A DNA stretch of 64,000 nucleotides, taken from positions 1,178,001 through 1,242,000 of the forward strand of contig JBAJFE010000023.1 in NCBI GenBank assembly GCA_037903355.1, written 5' to 3'. Under the pieces are notes generated by a model. It worked only from the letters and a program-made list of their open reading frames with translations, did not search any database and had not been told where the DNA came from. This document shows, in pieces, positions 22,390 to 35,134 of the stretch. Each line of letters starts with the position of its first letter. Position 1 is the first letter of the stretch. The position numbers and the translations under genes are program-made. Origin of the DNA: Trichuris trichiura. Lineage: Eukaryota > Nematoda > Enoplea > Trichinellida > Trichuridae.

Positions 22390-24900
22390 ACGAACAATGC
22401 GGAAATGGAAAAAACACATGAGTGTTAGTTTCCATTGCTTCATAGACTCTGCTGGCCGACTTCAACAGCGCAGTGAAATTGAAAATGACCACAGAGAATG
22501 GAGGCTTTCCTCGCTGCGATTAAATTGAACAGGTGTAAAGACATTGCGGCCAGTCGAATAAACGCTTTTCCGCGAATCAACAATGGCGAAATGACTGAAG
22601 TGGAAGCCGGTGCAGACACTGCCATTCCAGACGGACAGAAAAGAGCAAATGGTTTCGTCAAAGCGTTCATGATTACACGACGTTATCAGCAATCCACTGG
22701 CGGCAGACAAGTCTGTAGACATCAGCACCCGCCACTTAATCGTTGCAGCTGCAGAGCTTGCTGAAACGACGGCTTGTCCTTCCGAGCAATCATCTCACAG
22801 ATGCAGTGTTCGCTTTTTAGCAACTGATTACTTCATGAACAGATGTCTTAAGGATTGCTGTTAACTTGTCCGAGTCATCATACCGTAAATCACGGGATCC
22901 TGCAACAGTAAAGCATTCAGGAACTGTGTGAGAAAGTATATTCCTTCGTATACGTACCTGGAATGGAGACATACTTTCTAATGAATTCAGAACGTTGTAG
23001 AATGCAAAAAGCGGCGGGCATTCAAGCAGCTACGTGACGCATCGGTGAATATATTCATTCACGACTGCAAGGAATCGTGAAAACAGTGAAAGGTCCCAAA
23101 GGAGAAGACGACGTCTTTTTCAGCGACTGGACGCCAATGGTCGTCATGAAAACTTGGAATGTTTTGCCATTTGTCCGCCACTTGACTTTTTTGAAAGCCC
23201 AATAAACATTCAACAAGTTCGGGCACTTGCAGGGAGCATTTAGCCACCGTAATTTGATCGCTGTGAGATCCTAATGTCCTGCTTAGGAACGTTTCTGGGA
23301 AACTTTCACATCTCTTTCGGGAGCACCATACGCCGATAAGATAACCACGTTAGTTAACTTCTTCTTTAAGAATGGAAGCTGATGAGGTGGCTGAAACAAG
23401 CTCAATGCAAACTCACATTCAGTGTCACCAGCCATTTCGTCCATAAATGTGAGCGACAAATTTTTCACAGCTCATTATCGTCCAGTAGACAAAAGTCGCC
23501 ACTTGGACCTCATCTTTAAACATCCTGCGGGCTTGCAACGCATATAACAGAGACTATAAAGTCAATAACATCTTCGCCAACAGCTGCGTGCTGTACCGCG
23601 ATTTTCGCGTATTATTTTGTTAGACGAAAGCGTACATATCGGACAACTGGACGCAGGTGATAATGAAGTTCTTCAGCTACGATTCGCCTGATTTTGCTTA
23701 AGTGAAGCTGACCAACAGTCATCTAGTCTGCCATCAGTAATGTGCGTTCAGCAGAGTGACATGCCCATTTGAATGGGCGACAAACCCTTTGTTCAGATGG
23801 TTGGATGTCCTGATCTAACAATCCTCACGGCTGACGCCAACCGAGTGGTCAGCCTTAAACAGCACGTCTTTAGAAGGTTTCACCAACTGGTCTACTGCTT
23901 TTCTATCGTGGACATCCTGTGCTCACAATTTCGCCGCACACACTGCAGGAGACCACATGCCAACCGGATGTCTGCTAAAAAAGCGCCATGCCGACTCGCA
24001 TGCGTACCGGCAGCAATCAGAAATAGAGCTTTCCAAGGAACAATTATTCGTACTGTTCAACTTCATCTTCAGTTCTATACAAAGGATATTTGAATCAGGT
24101 ACGTCGAAGAGAATGCGGTCAATGAGTTGGTCAGCTTTCCTTTTCTCTCTGTAAAAGCACTCTTTCGTTGGAAGGTAGGTGAAGAGACTAAGTCAACCCA
24201 TAAGTTCGGAACAAATGGAGCGCTCTATACGATTTCAGGAATAAATATATGAACGGACAGTTGACCGCTTTTACAGGCTGATCACATCAGAGCGATTAGC
24301 CGAAGCAACGATCATCAGGAAAGCATTTCAGCTTTCCATACCATTAAACGCTACCACTTTTCTTTCCTGGGCACAATTCATGGTTCTGAGCACAACACAT
24401 ACCCATTTCACAAGGTGCTACGGTCGTCGTGAGTAAGGCAGCGGACCAACTGCTCATCATGGAATAGTATTCAACCTCAGAAAAACGACCACGGCAACGA
24501 CGCTGATACTTTCGTGCCAAAACTGCCTCTAGCCTTAGTCGCAGATGCCGAAAGAGGAGGCCAGTAATTCTCGGTACATCAAACTGTGATTACTCTCCAC
24601 TTAGCACTGGCTCTCCATGTTATCGTCAGGCATCGTGCATGTGTCCCAGATGAATCAAAGGTAAATGCACAAGTAAGCGCGAAATGTCATGAACACAATC
24701 CTTTGTGAGAGAAGGTTGACCGCAATGAATGATTTCAAACATCCATTCGCGTTAGCCGTAATGGCAAACAGCGTCCGAAACACAAAGCACCTATTTTCAT
24801 TGCAGTTGCGTGATTGATTTCCGCTATGAAATGCATACATGGCGACGCCAACGTACTGATGCACTGAAATAACCAAACATTACACAAGATACGAGTCATT
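22390..24900 (-). pseudogene. Y repeat unit C (decayed gene-like unit)
   Basis: Homologous to units A and B. On minus, 23059-23247 reads LVECLLGFQKSQVADKWQN. The donor-like CAG|GTACGT (22957) and acceptor-like TTGCAG (22901/22900) bound a 58-bp intron, followed by DPVIYGMMTRTS and a stop. A deletion relative to A and B removes the MMIN...SLKQ block. It lies directly downstream of Z unit C on minus, consistent with one Y+Z transcription unit reading towards lower coordinates. Confidence 0.5.
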
Positions 24901-25114
24901 ACTGCCTACCAACCATAACGAAAATTACTCCGCATCAGCGTTTTGGAAGACATCAAAATTTGACTATACACAATTTGAGTCTTCCTTGAGTATCAACGCT
25001 TGGTTTCCTTCATTGCCGTCTGCACTGAATATGAAGGGAATTTGAACGTATGCAATGGCAGCTTGGAGTTCACATTGGCACTTAGAGAGACGCGGTTCGT
25101 ACGCAGTAAAGCAT

Positions 25115-25489
25115 TCAGCTTCGAGAAACTGTGGATCTGAAGGCCATTTTCCCCGTTCTTCCGATGTTCAGAGTGGTTTCCATGAAACGGAAACGCCAAA
25201 AGTAGACATGTGAGAGACTATACGCTGGCCACAGGGAGCGAAGTACCAACATGACCGTATCTTTCGTCTTCATTCGTGGTACAAAATGTAGTGACACTTG
25301 CAACACCGCGGAAGCAATGTGAGCACACGTACTCTTGCCGCCATAGCATCCACTAACTCCACCATGTCGAGGAAAGCTTCTGAGCTTGAGCCCAGATGCA
25401 TGTCCTTCATCAATCAAAGCATTGCTATGATTATAACGCAGACTTGCTTCCATGCCATCAGGCATAGACCAAATGGAGACATGAGTCAC
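25115..25489 (-). pseudogene. Z-unit exon-like block (SMPDGM), copy C
   Basis: A 124-codon open frame on minus. Conserved with copy B are SMPDGM, YNHS, ALID and, near the middle, a YGG..TCA.IA..VLQVS pattern. In B the same frame has two stops. The conserved Cys, Gly and Trp positions suggest it once encoded protein. No known domain recognised. It ends next to the acceptor-like CAG before the KCQC block, so part of its 3' end may be intronic. Confidence 0.4.
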
Positions 25490-28400
25490 TTTCTTTACGA
25501 GAGTGAAGCATTATTGCGTTGATGTGGTGAGGATGTTCTGCGCATCAGCCAAGTGTTTCGGTGCTGCGATCACGATAGTGAGGAAGACAGTCCCGATCGA
25601 AAGTCATTGAGTATCTGTCATGACGTACTATGGTAGTGCTTAACTGTGCTCAAATGCATTGAACAATACGTATGCCATGCGCAATCCGCTATCACCAGCT
25701 TTTCTTTTCTCCTACACGCATTTCTTCATTGTCAACCGTCAAAGCTGTTAATTTCTCCGTTGGAATTCTAACTATTGAAATGCACGCACTATTGTACTTG
25801 CTTTCGCAAGGATTCTTTGCAACCAAGCAAGATCGTTGAAAACAGCCGTCTAAGCAAAGAGCATGTCTTTGTTGGCAGAAGAGAAGGAAACCGGGACAAC
25901 AGTGCACCTGTTTTAGAGAACTCTTCTGTATCCAGTCATCTAATGCGTCTGTTGCCTATGAACATAGCTGGCTTGCCATGGGCAATGAAGTTTAACCAGC
26001 GACGCAACCGTCCACTTTCTGATCCGTGTGAGCCAGGAACTCGAGGCATTAACTTTTGCCCGGTACTATAAGTCGACCAAAGCGATTTCTTCATTTCGCT
26101 TCACGCATACATTATAACAGAGAACCTTCACGACTCCACACTTTTCGCGGTATGTGCGTTAGTGCGTTGAATGGCCTCGTAGGTGGGCATCATGCAGATC
26201 ATTCCACCAACAGAAAATGACGTCGGAGACTGAACGAGGTCCAAAACTGGCACTGATATAAAGTGGACAGCAACAGAATCGTCGCAATAATGAATGATCA
26301 CTTCTTCAGATTACAAATGTCGTCTGACATGAAATGTAGACTTCAGATGTGCAGTGATCTGCAACGATCATGCTACGCATACGCCCACATTGCTCAGCAG
26401 AGCACAGCCGTATTGGTGCGAAACTTATGTGGTGAGCAGTTAACATTTAAAATCTGGTCAGCGAATTTCTGGCACTGCTTTTGCTCACAGAGACTGCGAA
26501 ACAGCTATTGACCTTTTCTTTGTTCTTCTTGACTCAATAATGACTGCCGTTGCAAATGACAAAATCATTATTGCAACCACAGCATTGTCGAAACTGTTCC
26601 ACAAAGTAAGGCACAAACAAGAATTCTACCTTGGTTTCGTATGTGATAGAGTTGTGTCGGAGGATAATACCATTGGTAGAATCGGTTTTCGATGCTCACT
26701 TCACTCTTTTCGGTAGAAAGAACATTTCACTTTGCATCCATTCAAATGCGACTTCTCCATTGTAAAAAGGGAAGAAGAACTTAATGTGAAGTCAGCAGCC
26801 GTCTTCTTCCGTTAACATTTGCAGTATTTGAGAGGCACCATAGGGCAAGCAGGTCAACATTAAAAATAAAGGAGGCCACACTTTTTTCCAACTCATAATA
26901 TAACGTCTGTGTAAGTTCGTAGAACTGAGTTTTCTTTGCACACATTGCCTTCTTTATAGAAGCATTAACGCTCTATTCGGCATTCAACACTGACGTCTTG
27001 AAAATGCGAGCAGCACTGATCAGTGCGCGGACCATTACTGGACAGCCGTGAAAACACCTCGACGAGGCACTGAAAAAGATTCGAATGAACACTGCACAAG
27101 CTTGTGAACGTGCAAGAAACAAACCTGAATAGGGCATTTTCACTGACATGAAAGCAAAGGAGAAGGAGAGCTGGTGAACAGCGCCTGTAGTGCTTCGCAA
27201 GTGCGATATGCCGCCATGTCCATTCATGAGCTGGCTGCGTTTGAATGTCATTTAGCTTGCCGGTCAACACGCACACTCTTCCCAGAACCAAGTCAAATTG
27301 CAAGTTTTCTTCAGCTCTGATAATGGGATGCAATGTGTGAACTAACAGAGTTATGCAAGACGACGCTGGCGCTTCTGTGGTTGCGAGGACAACATTTTAG
27401 TTGGCAGAGTGAGCTCTCCCGTATGGCAGTAGTTAACTGAAAGCACAAATCATTTGCGTCTCGCCATGCCACTGTTTCATCCGTTATCTGCCTCTCACAG
27501 ATAACGCGAATTTTGGATTCCGGTGCGTCTAGCTGATTTCCACTTTGATAACGGAAACGCGTTATTAGCAGTAGCCGTAAGCATAATTTGAGCACCATGT
27601 TTCCGTCAGTATCTCTTATCATAGGCAGCCTTCCTTCAGTGCAAGTAGCACCTAACATGACAAGGCTGCTGAGAGCGTACGGTTATCAGTTCGCTGCCGC
27701 CCATGCTGAGTAATCGCATTCCAGGTTTGTGAAGTGGGATCGCTGCTTCCATGCCGTAGACAGAACTGCTTCGCTTTCATTTGCTGTTCTTCTTCACGGC
27801 TGACTTAGCGTATTGCAATTCTGTGCTTTGTTTCTTCCATCGCAAAACTTTAATACCCGTATCAGCTCCTCTATCTATCAGTTCTTCTTTCAGCGCACAC
27901 ATTCGACATGAGACGTTCTGCTCGGCAAAGCCGTCAGTTTTTACTGTTTGAATTCTGAAAACTTGGGTATAGCTTTTTGGATAGGCAAACACCAGCGTGT
28001 CTTCTTAGGGCGGTTTGAAGTTAGGGCTCATGCAATCAACATTCCTGTTCGCGTTTCGCAATTCATAAATTGGGAACAAACCACGACTTGGAAGTCAGCA
28101 GCAGAACAAAGTCAATCAATGGCGACGGCGAAAAATAACAGTAGTATACCTTTGAGCAGCAGCAATAATTTGGATGTAACCATTATGGAGACCGTTGAGT
28201 GGAGGTCAACGTAAAACCACTTTGAATGCATACTAACGTCACCGTTGCAATAGATGTTCACCGCAAATTCATAGACAGATCTCCGTTGACTGCACGGAAC
28301 TGAAAGACGGCAGTAAACCAGACACGTGCACTGTGCTCTGCTCTGCTCATAATAAGTATGGTTGTTCAACAGAATAACATTAGCATATCCAAACGGGCGA

Positions 28401-28539
28401 GCGCTGACAAATGTTCAACTGAGCATCAACGCGGAAAATGATGCAGTGCAGTAGCGCCGGAAGTGAGCTGAACCAGACGTTGTTTACCATTACGGACCAT
28501 CACGTGAACATGAGAACACGCTTCACTATGAGGTGTGTT

Positions 28540-28595
28540 CATGAGCCACATGTGACCATCATGTGGTCATCATGTGATCATAACTGCTCAGTACT
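28540..28595. promoter_or_regulatory. Conserved triple-CATGTG block, copy C
   Basis: This is the second copy of the 56-bp block and is identical to 21929-21984, including the three 11-bp CATGTG repeats. It lies at the same place relative to the Z unit, upstream of the minus-strand exon-like blocks. Confidence 0.5.
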
Positions 28596-28989
28596 ACAAT
28601 GAGGTCAAATTGAGGTCACGTAGAAAGCTCATCTTCGCTTCGTGGCGTGAAATGTTGTATGCTTCAGCGAATCAGCTTAGTCAAACAACGTAGTTAGCTG
28701 AGTTCCTCGTAGGGTCGCATAAATTTTTTTGTTCACAGAGCAGCACACAAACTTTGGTCACTTTAAACAACTTCTGAGCGTTAAGCGTTTTGAAGGAGCA
28801 TTCCATAACTTCTCCCAGACGCTTTCTGGATAGCAAGAATACTGCTAAGAAAATTTTGAGTTGTTTCTCAGAAAAGGCGAGTTCGGTGCACCAAGGCCGA
28901 TTCGTTTCTTGATCGCAGGTGACGTCGATTATAAGCTTTTGCTTCCAAGGTATGGGCAACCGAAAAGTGGTTCCACGTCGTGTACATAG

Positions 28990-29353
28990 TGTAATTGCTC
29001 AGCTACCTTCCATGCTTCATTAGAAAAGAATTCATTCGATGTCCTGATCAATACACGACAAAACGAAGGAGAGAGAGAGAGAGACGCAACAGGACGACAC
29101 AAGCGCAGTATTCACACTGACCGCCGCCACCGGCAATGACCGCTTTATATACCTTTCCTCTGTGTAAATACCTCAGGGCATTACATAATCGTGTGTTTGC
29201 CACGTGCTTCCCTAATTGCTGAAGTAAAATGATTGGTTAGTTTGGCCACGGCTAACTTCGGTGACCTGCCTAGTGATTGGCCAGTTTGGCCACGGCTAAC
29301 TTCAGTGACCTTCTTCGTGCCTGCCGTGGTCACATGAGCACTTGTTTATTACA
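28990..29353 (+). mobile_element. Solo LTR of an LTR retrotransposon
   Basis: The 364-bp element starts TGTAAT and ends ATTACA, and is flanked by perfect 5-bp duplications CATAG (28985-28989 and 29354-29358). A TATA-like word (CTTTATATACC) lies near 29140, and a 44-bp near-duplicate containing TTTGGCCACGGCTAACTTC follows. It sits at the junction between the Z unit and a Y fragment. No internal retrotransposon genes are present. Confidence 0.85.
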
Positions 29354-29359
29354 CATAGA

Positions 29360-29660
29360 TTATGACTAATCAATCGACAATTCGGAAATGGAAACAACAC
29401 ACAAGTGTTACTTACCATTCATTCATACGCATCACTGTGGAGGTACATCTGCTTTCCGACTTCAACCTGCAGTGAAATTGAAATTGACCACCTTCAATGG
29501 AAGTTTTTCTCGCTGCGATCAAGTTGAACAAGTGCCCTGTCAGCTGAAAACTAAAGACAGTAAGGTCAGTCGAATAAACGCTTTTTCACCAACCAAGTAT
29601 GTCGAAATTACTACGATGGAAGCGGGCACAGTCACAACTCAATGTGATTTAGGAGCGTAG
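29360..29660 (+). repeat. Y-unit edge fragment
   Basis: This matches the edges of the other Y units near 9.70-9.96 and 22.40-22.62 kb, sharing CGACTTCAACCTGCAGT-type words and the TCGAATAAACGCTTTT word. It marks the end of the repeat array. Confidence 0.6.
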
Positions 29661-32600
29661 GCAGAGTCATCACAACCAAGCCACAGTCGCAAAGCAGAAT
29701 TGAATGCGCAATACCGCACCTACGCTTGCTCCCTGCAAGTGCAAGTACCGTTAACACATCGTGAGGTTACATCTCTTTTCGTATATACGCCTAATTCCGT
29801 TTGCTCTTCCCTGAACACGTTCGCGCGCAGCCTTGCGGCAACGAAACATACTATAAGAACAATAAGGTAATATTTTATTTCTTAAACCCAAGACGCAACA
29901 GAAGAAGCAACAGTAAAATTCGGACACATTTACCAACAATTCAGCTGCATCGGTATAGAAAGGGATAACCATTTAGGATAAAACATAACGTATGAGAAGA
30001 CGAACATTAAAGGGTATACGCCGTGTTGTAGTGAGCGCGCTGCAGATTACGCATACTGTGCATGAACAAGTATGGGATGACGCGGATGTGATCGAGGTAA
30101 GCGAAAGGGGAATTGAAGTGGATCATGAAGGGAATAACAAGGACATAAGTGTTACATTATCACTTCCACTAGTTGCCCGTGCATGGTTGAATTTCAGGGC
30201 AACTTCAAAGCCCAGTTGCTCGTCTCGACCTAAAAATAGCATTTTCAGAAATAGCGCAAAACGCTGATCGTTGCAGCATTACCAAGCACAACTGGAAACA
30301 AATTTGCATACTGTAAAGCTTTACCGAGAATAGAGTCCTAATTTAGTCTTAAGGCTAACCCTGTTTTTACTGAGAAATCTTTTACTGCATTCACCCAATG
30401 GTTATAACGGTACGTTGAAACGTGAGACACTGACTTCTTTTCTTACACGAAAGCGCAAACAGGGAAGACATCTTAAAAAGAAATTCCGAAATTTACAAAC
30501 TCTAGTTCAGTAGATCTATATAGCAATTATTCAATTAAGCCAATTAATCACAAGTAAAACGATTCCACTAAATCCGGTCACTAGACGATAAAGATCAGCA
30601 AGTTGATCTCATGATCATACTGGATTACGTTCACACCAGTCATTACGAAACATTAGCGATTAGTTTGATGGAAAAAGCTAACAACAACTTGCTTTTGCAA
30701 CTCAATTGCCCCTGATGATAATAATAAGGCAAGTAGAAAAAGTAGTGAAATAAAAACAATAACATAATTAAAAAGATAGAACCAAAACACTCACTCATTG
30801 GAAGAGCAAACAAACATCCAATTCCTGCTTTTTTCCGGAAACGCTTTAAGTCTAAACAGGCAGTCCAAGTTCTGCCCTGATCAGCCCTCCCTGTAACAAT
30901 AATAAGCAGTTATTAAGGATAAATGCGTCAACAAAAAAACTGAAAACAAAATTACCAAAACAAGGTTAGTAATAAGCCAAACACATCAAATCAATGTCTA
31001 AATAAAACGCAACAAACGCGTGCAAGCAGTACAGCATAATAGACTTCATAGTCACCTGAAAGTGGACGACAATTTTGACGGTCTGTTACCACGAATTAAA
31101 TGATTGTTCACCTTTTACGAAGTCGATCTATCAACTGCGTACATGGCGGGAACAATCACTTACGACTCGATAACGAACTAACTAACAGACCAAAAAATCA
31201 TCAGTATTTCTATAGTAGACTACTGTGGGAATTCAGGTCATGCAACACGGTGACGTGGCAAAACGGGAAGTTCAGACGGGAAAGTAATAAGCTAAATGAA
31301 AGATCTTTGCAAACTTAAACAAAGAATGTTGTAGAAAATGTACAAATAAAACAAACTCAAGTAACAAGAAAGCATTTGGTACTTTTACTTATTAAACTCT
31401 CTCTCTCTCTCTCTCTCAATGATTTGTGCATTCCAGTTCGAGTCATAATGAGATAGCTTTATTACGGAGAGAGTACCGTTTAATGTGCGATAAAGGCTTG
31501 AACTGCCGAGCTTTCGGGTCAGTCGAGACCCGTTTTCAGCGGTCTTAAATTGTTTACCATTCTAAGGCGGCCTGTAACCCCAAAGGTCTTCGTAAGACCA
31601 TCTTTATTCTACGCAGTCAATTTTTCAGCTCCGTATACAACTGCTACCAAGCTCAGCAGAACACATCTTACTCATTAATAAATTCCTACGCACTAAGTTA
31701 AGTGCCGTATATGTATGTACTGGTTCATTAGTTTTAAAGCGTTACTTTTTACTGACCACTTCAGTGGTCTAAAACCAGCTCGTCATCGCAGCGGGTTTAA
31801 ACTGACAAACAAAAACGGAGAAAAAATCAGCGCGCGAAGTATTAGTCTACTTGCAAACAACTACGCAACTGCTGCAACATTACTCCAATATATCAGCATT
31901 AGAATAGTCCGCGTTACAATTGCAATTGTTCGCGCAGCATAAAAAAAACTTCAATTCTCTTATATTTTCATACGAGCTGGAATCATCTAACAATTGAGCT
32001 TGACAACGACAGTTGTCTGTTTAAGGAAGCATACATCATTTCTTGCACTTTTGCCTTTCAAAGTTTCCCGCCCGTAATTCTTCGTTAAACCGTGACACTG
32101 CATATTCGTCGCATTGACGGCGGCCATGCTATGGTAAGTTGCTAATCTGAAAGCATTCTACGGCTACTCACTCGTTATTCAGGCTTTTGATAAGTTTTTC
32201 TCATCGCATGCATTTACGGTATTTTGAGTAGTACGAACGAGGGAACAGCGTCGTTAACATATAAGAATAAAATATCAAATCCCCATTATGAAGGATCTCG
32301 TTACCAATAAGTTATTTTGCTTTACAATTCTCAGTAATGCAGCCAACGTTCAATTATACCATTCAAAAATCCATTATAACTCAGCTACATGTCAGCATTA
32401 ACCGAAAATTTAAAATCATCTGCATCGTCACGTTCTTCGAAAAGCTCACACACTGAGTTTTCGCTAAAAAAAATTCAACAGTTTTCGTCTTCGTTAAATT
32501 TTCCCTACTTATTCCAACTTTTTAATCACGATAAAGTTGTTTAACGCCTTTGGTCTAAGCTCATCCGTTTTCTCAAGCTCAAAGCAGCCATCGCTTTCTG

Positions 32601-32860
32601 AAGCTTCTTAAGGGTACATGTTCGTCCTAAGATCTTTTATCGCGCCACTCTCTTAGTTATCCATTCCAGTTCTTCAATCAGCAAAGAAACCATTAGCCCA
32701 AAGCTCTTTATGCGCCAGTAAACAGCAAGGCATCCCATAGCAGTGAGCAGACAAAACATATGTTGATAAAGTGGGTAGTGCAGGTTAAATAAAAATGTTA
32801 GCGATAGAAAAGTGCAATACTGAACGGATAGTTTTGAAACGGAGAAAATTGCTAATCTCT
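29660..32860. other. Intergenic sequence, no gene supported
   Basis: AT-rich DNA with only short open frames. A frame at 29992-30267 has a good donor-like GAG|GTAAGC and a plausible downstream acceptor, but would give a tiny product with no recognisable domain. A (CT)n run lies at about 31398-31417. A hammerhead-like motif lies at 31509-31539 in an isolated piece of the foldback family. Confidence 0.5.
31509..31539 (-). ncRNA. Hammerhead-like motif, decayed
   Basis: On minus: CTGAAAA (core G mutated to A), then perfect stem CGGGTC with GACCCG around a 6-nt loop, then AAAGCT. The outer stem is CCG with CGG. The core mutation probably abolishes activity. Confidence 0.55.
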
Positions 32861-35134
32861 TCAATTGGCCGGCGCATCAATAATCGAACCATACAGAAGA
32901 CCATGGCCGTCGCAAGAGAAGATCATATTCGTTTCTTCATTGGAAAGATCAGGGTTAATCGGTCTTTCCTCAATGGGCAATCTCGCACTGAAAGCTAACG
33001 GAGGATAATACGTTATCGGATTATCCGTTAGAGAACGTAGCTGACTGAAACAGATCATTCGCAACGACAATGTTAAATACAGTACAATCTGTACCTCAAT
33101 GGCTCGTCAGCGTGGAAAGCATAGTCAAAAGAACGAACGGTGGCGTAGCCGTTGGGTAAGATGGCAACGATGACAGCTCTATAGATCATTTTTTCTTCAG
33201 AAGGACGTTTGACGATGCAAACGTCGCCAACTTTCCACTTTCTAACAGAATGTCCCGATTCTGCATTTTCTGCTAGCCCAGCCAATAGTTCCACTATGCG
33301 CATCAATCTGTATTCTTCCATGGCAACACGGAAGACACCTACGCCTGCATTTACATCAACAGCCAATACTTTGATCGACAGAGCAACATCCAATGGGACA
33401 ACCGGATAGGCGAACCATCCCAAGTTTGTACGACTAAAAGTTTCAATCATACGCAACGTTTTAACACGAAACAAGGCGGCTGAGTTACCCTTCAGCGCCG
33501 CCATCCGTGACCACTTTATCGAAATGCAATGTATCAGGGACGGTGCCGGGATTGTCAGTGAAAAAATTGCAAGCTGCAATGAGACGCTTAAAAACGGACA
33601 AACTAGGCAGCAATGAACCTACGCGGTATTTGTGTGCAAAACATTGTCTCGTTTGCAGGCACCTAAAACGACAAATTAGAGCGACAAAAACTACGGCTAC
33701 TTCTTGCGTGTACGTCGGTGGTTTCCGTCGTAGTTGAACACGTTGACGGAGATGGTTGATCATCTTGACGCTTCTTTTGACATTTGCTCTCACGTTCGAT
33801 AGACAACAACTCGAAGAGATTTTGGCCAGCTGAATTAAAAAGATGAACGCTAAGGACGCCATCCACCATTCTTGTAAACGTCATGAAGAAATGTTCCTTG
33901 GATTTGCGTTGATGGTGAAAAAAGCTTTGTACGGTACAATCGACTGAATCTGTTTCAAACTCTGAAATTAAAAGATAAAGTAAAGGGCACTACTCCGCCG
34001 GCGTATTAAATTCCAAAAAGGAATTAGACCAAAAAACCAACAAGGCTTAAAAGATATGAATTTTTAGTGACACTAGAGAGGCATTTGAACTTTAACTTGC
34101 AACTTGTTCCCACTAATAAACAAATGATCGCGTTTAAAACCTAGAAATTTACAATCTCAAATTCGCTTACACCTCTGCTAACTGAACGCGTTATCAAGCT
34201 GTTTTTATTTTGCATATTTCAAGCTTCCCGCTAAAGTCTCCAACGGAAAAACAGGCAACTCGTAATGGGACTGAACTTTCGGAAAAACTAAAAAAGTATA
34301 CAAATTTGCTTATTCGGAAAATAACAAGAATGGACGTACCTCGCATTTTACACGACAGTGCCAACTCGGGTAAATCACCGAAGCATTTCAAAAGCAAATA
34401 GGTTTGCTGCTTGTCGACGTACTTCCATAGACCAGTATCAACCATTCTGACGTGATACTCACCCCCTAGGAGACCTCCAACTTGCGCTCGACACCAACGG
34501 CCTGAATGATCCATTACGCAACACGGCATACCCACATTAAGCTAAAAAACAAAGTAATAAATCAACACCAACGAACTTATCCTTAAAGCAACGACTGACT
34601 TTTGCAGACGGTAGAAAAGCGACTATCTCCGTGTACACCGCGTTTATAGCTTTTCTCAGTGCTTTCCTTAAAGGTTCGAACACTCGTGGTACCACGGAAA
34701 ACTCCTTCGGCGAGAACCATCGGCTGATGATGACGTCATAGCCTACTCTGCGTTGCAGTTGGACACCGCAAACGTTAGACTCGAAAAATGACTTTTGATT
34801 TCGGTAACGTCGGGTGTATGCATCATCTGAAAATGAAGCACGAGGTACAATTATTATTAAGCATATCGCTACGACCTGAATTCCAATATTCTTTGCCGCC
34901 GCCGTGGTCCTGCCAATCTTGCAAAATCCTAAATAAAAACAATATACAAAGCGCTAAGAAAAAAGCTCACTTAAATTTAACAATGTCATACCCGTTGACG
35001 TCAAAGTTGCCATATAGGGCAGCGGAACTACGAATGCGCGCCAGTCGTTCGGGTGGCGAGCCGTCGGTAGTTAAAGGCTCTACGAGAGCTGGCTCTGGCA
35101 TACTTTGCTTCATTGGTAGACTGAACAAAATCAT
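32861..35134 (-). CDS. Tudor-domain protein (two extended Tudor domains), eight exons
   Basis: Predicted exons, in transcript order: 35134-34992, 34928-34876, 34826-34600, 34541-34340, 33961-about 33745, 33662-33489, 33433-33095, 33044-32861. Introns are GT...AG, mostly 49-80 bp, and phases agree at six of the seven junctions; the donor of exon 5 is uncertain. Domain 1 has YDVIISRWFSPKEFSVVP, then GRWCRAQV and VRMVDTGLWKYV, then LPELALSCKM. Domain 2 has WKVGDVCIVKR, YRAVIVAILP and VRSFDYAF, and the last exon supplies QLRSL and PPLAFSARL. These are hallmarks of extended Tudor domains, which bind methylated arginine or lysine and are common in piRNA-pathway and germ-granule proteins. The aromatic cage looks incomplete (FDYAF, MVDTG). 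The first exon starts with ATG directly at an acceptor, so it may be trans-spliced, or an upstream exon may exist near 35210-35276. Length is about 510 residues. Confidence 0.8.

Larger units (their letters stand above)
18330..22390 (-). repeat. Z repeat unit B
   Basis: Collinear with 24.9-28.98 kb. The offset is 6611 bp at the conserved CATGTG block and about 6540 bp near the exon blocks. On minus it holds several exon-like blocks: 20302-20502 (RALISAAGTFRTSLLN), 18640-18960 (SMPDGMKASLLYNHSKALID, with stops later) and 18384-18602 (KCQCGVQAAVTYTG). Substitutions between the two copies often keep amino-acid similarity, but the frames are interrupted. Confidence 0.5.
24900..28980 (-). repeat. 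Z repeat unit C
   Basis: Collinear with Z unit B. The longest open minus frame is at 25115-25489 and starts WSMPDGMEASLRYNHSNALI; the unit B equivalent reads SMPDGMKASLLYNHSKALID. A second block at 25692-25907 has HALCLDGCFQRSCL, whose counterpart near 19.2 kb reads HALCLDGCFRRACL. A third at 26965-27251 has RALISAARIFKTSVLN. The gene-like structure is better preserved here than in B, but no complete product can be assembled. Confidence 0.5.

Noticed and set aside
5150..28980. Endogenous virus or large DNA-virus insertion to explain the X/Y/Z array
   Set aside because: No viral hallmark gene (polymerase, capsid, integrase) is visible; short introns favour host gene-like units.
29992..30267. 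Plus-strand frame with a good donor (GAG|GTAAGC) as a small gene
   Set aside because: The spliced product would be under 50 residues with no known motif and no upstream exon.
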